Assembly: GCF_009208555.1 (NCBI RefSeq)
Contig: NZ_WFLI01000008.1
Location: forward strand, 1 to 64,000
Direction: 5' to 3'
Length of the DNA: 64,000 nucleotides
Source of the DNA: Janthinobacterium violaceinigrum
GTDB lineage: Bacteria > Pseudomonadota > Gammaproteobacteria > Burkholderiales > Burkholderiaceae_D
Shown: positions 59,958 to 64,000 of the stretch, piece by piece
How the letters are laid out: each line of letters opens with the position of its first letter
Position numbering within the stretch: the first letter of the stretch is position 1
Made by a program: the position numbers and the translations under genes
The notes under the pieces: model-generated
The model's database searches: none
What the model saw: only the letters and a program-made list of their open reading frames with translations
What the model was told of the DNA's origin: nothing

Positions 59958-61897
59958 GCAGGCAGATTATCGATATGCACGGGCGGCTCGCCGGCCGCCA
60001 CAGGCAGGCCGAACACGCGCTGGTAGAAATACAGTTCCGCGTCCAAGGTGCGCACGATGTTTTCCGCCTTGCGGAAGCCGTGTCCCTCGCCTTCCAGCGG
60101 CACGTACGCGACGGGCACGCCGCGCGCCTGCAGGGCATCGACCATCAGCTGCGACTGCTGCGGCGGCACCACCTTGTCGTCGAGGCCCTGGAAGAAGATC
60201 ATCGGGCGCGACAGTTTATCCGTGTGGTGGATGGGCGACCGCTCGCGGTACAGCGCTTCGGCTTGCGGCTGCGAGGCGATCAGGTAGTCCGTGTAGCGCG
60301 ATTCGAACTTGTGCGAATCGTTGTCCAGGCCCTTCAGGTCGGACACGCCGTAATAGCTGGCGCCCGCCTTGAAGACGTCGTGGAAGGTCAGGGCGCACAA
60401 GGTCGTCAAGCCGCCCGCGCTGCCGCCGCGGACGATCAGGCGCTCGGGGTCGGCCAGGCCGCTGGCGGCCAGGTAGCGCGCGCCGGCGATGCAGTCTTCC
60501 ACGTCGACGACGCCCCACTGGCCGCGCAGCGCGTCGCGGTATTCGCGGCCGAAGCCGCTGCTGCCGCCGTAGTTGACGTCGAGCACGCCGATGCCGCGGC
60601 TGGTCCAGTACTGCGTCGCCAATTTCAAGGTATTGCTGGCCATGCTGGTGGGGCCGCCATGGCTGATGACGATGACGGGCGGCAAGGTGCCTGCCGGCGC
60701 CTGCACGTCATCGTTTTTCGGCGCATAAAAGAAGGCGTGGGCCGTGCGGCCATTGCTGCTGCTAAAACTCAAGCTGCGGGGCACGGACAGGTAAGCGAGC
60801 GCAGGCAACTGTTCGATCGACTGCGCCAGTACTTCCAGCTCATGGTTAGACAAATCGATGCGCGCCAGTTCCAGCGCGATGGTGGGGCTGCCGCCCAGCA
60901 AGGCCACGAAGCCGGGACCCACGCGCAGTTCGCGGATTTCCTGGTACGGGTGCGGTATCGGTTCCAGCTTGGCCGTGGCCACGTTCAATTGCGCCAGATA
61001 GCTGATGCCGGCCTGGATATACGTGCAGACGATCTCGTCGCTGGACAGGAAACCGTACATGCTGCCGCCGAAAGTCCAGTGCGGCGTGGCAAATTCCGCT
61101 TCCATCGGGCACAGCGCCTCGATATCGGCGCCGTGCAGGCGGTACAGATTCCACCAGCCGCTGCTGTCGGAAACGAAGTGCAGCAAGCCGCTGGGCGACC
61201 ATTCCGGCTGGCAGATGGACTCGCGCGCGCCGCCGGCGATCAGGCGGGGAGAACCCAGGCTGCCGTCCGGGTGCACGTCGGCCAGCCACAGTTCCGTGCC
61301 TTGCCATGGCAGGCGCGGGTGATCCCAGCTGATCCAGGCCAGCTGGCTGCCGTCCGGCGACAAGCGGGGTGCCGCATAAAAATCGTGGCCCCGCGCCAGC
61401 ACCGTTTCGCGGCCGTCGAAACCGACGGCCGCCAGGCTGTTTTCCGGATGGGCATGGCCTTCGTCCGGATGCTGCTCGCGCACGGCGATCAGGCGGGAAC
61501 GGGCCGCATCGACGACGAAGTCCGCATGGCGCGTGTTGCCGCCCGTGGTGAACGCTGCGGGCGCGCCGTCGCCGGCCACGCGGTACAGGCAGTTATCGGC
61601 GAAATGCGAGAAGACCACGGTATCGCCGGCAATCGCATACGCGCCGCCGCCGTATTCGTGCACGCGGGTGCGCACATTGAACGGCGCCGGCGTCAGTTCA
61701 TCGACGCGCGCGCCGCGCTGGCGCAGCAGGGTATTGCGGCCCGCTTCGCTGGCGCGCCCGGCCAGCCAGTACACGTCGGCGCCATCCGCCCCCCCCAGGG
61801 CCAGTTGCGTCAGCGGCGAGGCGCCAGCGGCGACGATGGCCGCGCTGATCGGCGATGGCCAAATGCCATAAGGGGTGCTGGATGCGGTCGAGGTCAT
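59954..61897 (-). CDS. S9 family peptidase (prolyl oligopeptidase-like)
   Basis: 647 residues. An N-terminal beta-propeller (WIRS-type repeats such as PRLSPDGSQLAWISWDHPRL, WSPSGLLHFVSDSSGWWNLY) is followed by an alpha/beta-hydrolase domain. The catalytic triad is visible: Ser493 in RGGSAGGLT, Asp573/574 in FQGLDDKVVPPQQ, His606 in EGEGHGFRKAEN. The oxyanion segment is VISHGGPTSM. There is no signal peptide, so it is cytoplasmic. It probably cleaves short peptides (acylaminoacyl- or dipeptidyl-peptidase type). First gene of a minus-strand operon with the SNF2 helicase; the two overlap by 4 bp. Confidence 0.92.
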   Translation of the reverse strand: MTSTASSTPYGIWPSPISAAIVAAGASPLTQLALGGADGADVYWLAGRASEAGRNTLLRQRGARVDELTPAPFNVRTRVHEYGGGAYAIAGDTVVFSHFADNCLYRVAGDGAPAAFTTGGNTRHADFVVDAARSRLIAVREQHPDEGHAHPENSLAAVGFDGRETVLARGHDFYAAPRLSPDGSQLAWISWDHPRLPWQGTELWLADVHPDGSLGSPRLIAGGARESICQPEWSPSGLLHFVSDSSGWWNLYRLHGADIEALCPMEAEFATPHWTFGGSMYGFLSSDEIVCTYIQAGISYLAQLNVATAKLEPIPHPYQEIRELRVGPGFVALLGGSPTIALELARIDLSNHELEVLAQSIEQLPALAYLSVPRSLSFSSSNGRTAHAFFYAPKNDDVQAPAGTLPPVIVISHGGPTSMASNTLKLATQYWTSRGIGVLDVNYGGSSGFGREYRDALRGQWGVVDVEDCIAGARYLAASGLADPERLIVRGGSAGGLTTLCALTFHDVFKAGASYYGVSDLKGLDNDSHKFESRYTDYLIASQPQAEALYRERSPIHHTDKLSRPMIFFQGLDDKVVPPQQSQLMVDALQARGVPVAYVPLEGEGHGFRKAENIVRTLDAELYFYQRVFGLPVAAGEPPVHIDNLPA

Positions 61898-62062
61898 GCG
61901 GGCTCCGTGTCGTGGTGGAAAGAGGGGGCCTCCAGGCGGCGTCAGGCAGCGCGGCGGCGTGCATCATCATAATGGAAGGGCAGGCACAACGAAAGACATC
62001 GCTGTGCATGGCAAATGCTGCAAAGCGGCACTGGAATCAATGAAATGGCAGCGATTGGATGC

Positions 62063-62068
62063 GATAAT
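62063..62068 (+). promoter_or_regulatory. Candidate -10 element for hemE
   Basis: GATAAT (5/6 match) sits 30 bp before the hemE start in the divergent gap between the S9 peptidase gene and hemE. No convincing -35 is seen. Confidence 0.35.
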
Positions 62069-62098
62069 ACCGCTTCTCCAAGCTATTGATTGCCTTCC

Positions 62099-63184
62099 AT
62101 GCCACAATTTGCTCCGCTCCAGAACGATACTTTCCTGCGCGCCCTGCTGCGCCAGCCGACCGAGCACACCCCTGTCTGGCTGATGCGCCAGGCGGGCCGC
62201 TACCTGCCCGAATACCGCGCCACGCGCGAGCGGGCCGGCTCCTTCCTGGGCCTGGCAAAGAATCCCGATTACGCAACCGAAGTGACCTTGCAGCCCCTGG
62301 AGCGCTTCCCGCTCGACGCGGCGATCCTGTTTTCCGACATCCTGACGGTGCCCGACGCCATGGGCCTGGGCCTGTATTTCGCCGATGGCGAAGGTCCGAA
62401 ATTCGAGCGTCCGTTGCGCACGGAACAGGACGTGAAGGCGCTGCAGGTGCCGGACCTGGCATCGCTCGACTACGTCTTCAATGCCGTCACGCAAATCCGC
62501 ACGGAACTGAACGGCCGCGTGCCGCTGATCGGTTTTTCCGGCAGCCCGTGGACCCTGGCTTGCTACATGGTGGAAGGGGGCGGCTCGAAAGAGTTCCATA
62601 CCATCAAGAAGATGCTGTACAACCGCCCGGACCTGATGCATCACATCCTGGCCATCAACGCCACGTCCGTGGCGCAATACCTGAATGCGCAAATCGATGC
62701 CGGCGCGCAAGCCGTGATGATTTTCGATTCCTGGGGCGGTGCGCTGGCCGATGGCGCCTACCAGGAATTCTCGCTGGCCTACATGCAGCAGGTGGTGGCG
62801 CAGCTGAAACGCGACAAGGATGGCGTCAAGATACCCGCCATCGTGTTCACCAAGGGCGGCGGCCAGTGGATCGAGCAGATCGCCGACATCGGCGCCGATG
62901 CCGTGGGCCTGGACTGGACCGTCAACCTGACGCGCGCGCGCCAGCTGGTCGGGCATAAGGTGGGCTTGCAGGGCAATCTCGACCCTGCCATCCTGTTCGC
63001 CAGCCCCGAGCAGATCCGCGCCGAAGTGGCGAAGGTGCTCAATGCGTTCGGCGCGCCATCGGCCGGCACGGGCCACGTGTTCAACCTGGGCCATGGCATT
63101 TCCCAGTTCACGCCGCCCGAATCCGTGGCAGCGATGGTGGAAGCCGTGCACAGCATGAGCCGCGCCATGCGCAGCGGCCAGTAA
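62099..63184 (+). CDS. hemE: Uroporphyrinogen decarboxylase
   Basis: 361 residues from ATG 62099. Signature motifs: [20 protein letters not shown] (first signature, with the substrate-binding Arg residues), the catalytic Asp in [18 protein letters not shown], and [20 protein letters not shown] (second signature). Also [20 protein letters not shown] and [15 protein letters not shown]. It decarboxylates uroporphyrinogen III to coproporphyrinogen III in haem synthesis. Divergent from the S9 peptidase gene and followed by a strong terminator. Confidence 0.98.
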   Translation: MPQFAPLQNDTFLRALLRQPTEHTPVWLMRQAGRYLPEYRATRERAGSFLGLAKNPDYATEVTLQPLERFPLDAAILFSDILTVPDAMGLGLYFADGEGPKFERPLRTEQDVKALQVPDLASLDYVFNAVTQIRTELNGRVPLIGFSGSPWTLACYMVEGGGSKEFHTIKKMLYNRPDLMHHILAINATSVAQYLNAQIDAGAQAVMIFDSWGGALADGAYQEFSLAYMQQVVAQLKRDKDGVKIPAIVFTKGGGQWIEQIADIGADAVGLDWTVNLTRARQLVGHKVGLQGNLDPAILFASPEQIRAEVAKVLNAFGAPSAGTGHVFNLGHGISQFTPPESVAAMVEAVHSMSRAMRSGQ

Positions 63185-63214
63185 GCCTTCATTTCCCCTG
63201 GCGCAGGGGCAGAC

Positions 63215-63249
63215 AAGGCAGGCTTTCCAGCGAAAGCCTGCCTTTTTCT
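63215..63249 (+). terminator. Intrinsic terminator of hemE
   Basis: A perfect 13-bp stem, 63215-63227 (AAGGCAGGCTTTC) with 63232-63244 (GAAAGCCTGCCTT), CAGC loop, and a T-rich tail TTTTTCTTT. Begins 31 bp after the hemE stop. Confidence 0.93.
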
Positions 63250-63277
63250 TTGCTGCGCCCCAGCAAGAAATACCGAC

Positions 63278-63872
63278 TTATGCACAATTTTTTTTGCTGC
63301 GGAAATAAGAGGCAGTGGAAAAGCCATGCCCGGGGAGGTGTTGCAAGTGCTTGATTATTAAGACATAAAAAAGGCATTGTTCGGCGGATTTTGTTGCATT
63401 TGATATGGTTATTCTTGCGCTGGTCCGTCTTGTTCCTTCATTGTCCACAAAGTTATCAACAGATTCTGTGGATAAAATTGAAAAGTAATTTGTTAACCGA
63501 TACTTAGCGTAGATGTTCAGGTTTCACCTGAAGTGTATGTTGCAGCGCATGATAATTGAACAATGTTTCGCCACACAACAGGCAAAAACGAACGCTTGCC
63601 CGGCAATTGTCAACTTTACCTCATGCGGCAGGCATTTTTGCCGATGGCGTGCATCAAAATGGTGCTGATTCCTGTATAAAATAATCAGAAATGGTTCAGT
63701 TATGCACAGCCGCGGAAACGCGGGACGGATTTGCTGCCTCCCGGGCATCAATTTTTAAGTCATTGATTTTAAATAGTTAATTTTTCTTGCGTGCCCCTCT
63801 TGACGGCGATCAAAATTTTCTATCCACATTTTTCTGAAAGTTAATTTTGCTTTGTCCACAAAGTTATCCACA
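63278..63872. other. AT-rich intergenic DnaA-box cluster, possible replication origin or DnaA-binding locus
   Basis: No convincing gene occurs between the hemE terminator and the window end. The region holds four exact TTATNCACA boxes: 63278-63286, 63467-63475 (minus strand), 63700-63708 and 63864-63872. Four one-mismatch boxes also occur: TTGTCCACA at 63441 and 63852, TTATCAACA at 63453, CTATCCACA at 63820. They fall into two tight groups (63441-63475 and 63820-63872), each with the TTGTCCACA-AAG-TTATC arrangement. Between them is an A/T-rich tract (63747-63790), a possible unwinding element. No dnaA gene is visible. This could be oriC, an accessory DnaA site, or a regulatory region for a downstream replication gene. 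Confidence 0.6.
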
Positions 63873-64000
63873 GAATTTTCTTCAGGCTTCCGGACTCGCT
63901 GTCGCGTCCGCCGTTAGGCATTTGACGGGCGAAACAAGTATCATGGCCCGCTGGCTTGACGCCTGACATCGTGCCGCGCCCTGCATCCTGCGGCGCGCTT

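Noticed and set aside
63971..64000. Start of a priA-like gene at the right edge
   Set aside because: Only ten open codons from a GTG are visible, with no clear ribosome-binding site; synteny memory alone does not support a feature.

Overview
This window looks like a chromosomal segment of a GC-rich betaproteobacterium, most likely Oxalobacteraceae (Janthinobacterium, Duganella or Massilia type). The placement is inferred from the strong G/C third-position bias and from gene order: mlaFEDACB, then an ABC-2 exporter, bolA, murA, hisG-hisD-hisC-hisB-hisH-hisA-hisF-hisI-hisE, a HIT protein and tatABC. I could run no similarity search, so all identifications come from motifs, length and context.

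Region 1 (1-22079) is a two-partner secretion locus on the plus strand. It holds the end of a FecR-type anti-sigma regulator, a giant FHA-family exoprotein (about 4555 residues), its FhaC/ShlB-type outer-membrane translocator, a three-gene TonB energising module (an ExbB fused to a secreted DUF2341/LamG-like domain, ExbD, TonB), a putative porin, a periplasmic coiled-coil protein and a YbjN-like protein. Both secretion genes carry the same promoter-like block: a 29-bp element containing paired GTCAT-type half-sites 11 bp apart, followed 15 bp later by TGTCWA. With the FecR remnant, the layout recalls the phosphate- and ECF-sigma-controlled Pdt system of Pseudomonas aeruginosa.

Region 2 (22080-28454) holds a SNF2-family helicase, a PAS histidine kinase with an OmpR-type response regulator, and an IS200-like RAYT transposase gene flanked on each side by two short GGGWCAGAGTC-type repeats in inverted orientation.

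Region 3 (28455-34754) is gltBD (glutamate synthase) ending in two consecutive hairpins. Region 4 (34946-41266) is the Mla phospholipid-transport operon with vacJ/mlaA inside it, followed by an ABC-2 transporter pair and a BolA protein. Region 5 (41271-52534) is murA and an almost complete histidine pathway, interrupted between hisD and hisC by an orphan beta-class DNA methyltransferase with a histone-H1-like Lys/Ala/Pro tail; hinT-like and tatABC genes follow.

Region 6 (52560-61897) is on the minus strand: a small membrane-anchored coiled-coil protein built from 11-residue repeats, a secreted DUF885 protein, a small membrane protein, a second large SNF2 helicase and an S9 prolyl-oligopeptidase. 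The last two overlap by 4 bp.

Region 7 (62099-64000) is hemE followed by more than 750 bp without a convincing gene. That stretch is AT-rich and carries at least eight DnaA-box-like 9-mers, four of them exact TTATNCACA matches, so it looks like a replication-origin or DnaA-titration site. The most unusual points are the shared promoter of the secretion system, the methyltransferase inside the his operon, the transposase with an altered HUH motif, and the DnaA-box cluster.
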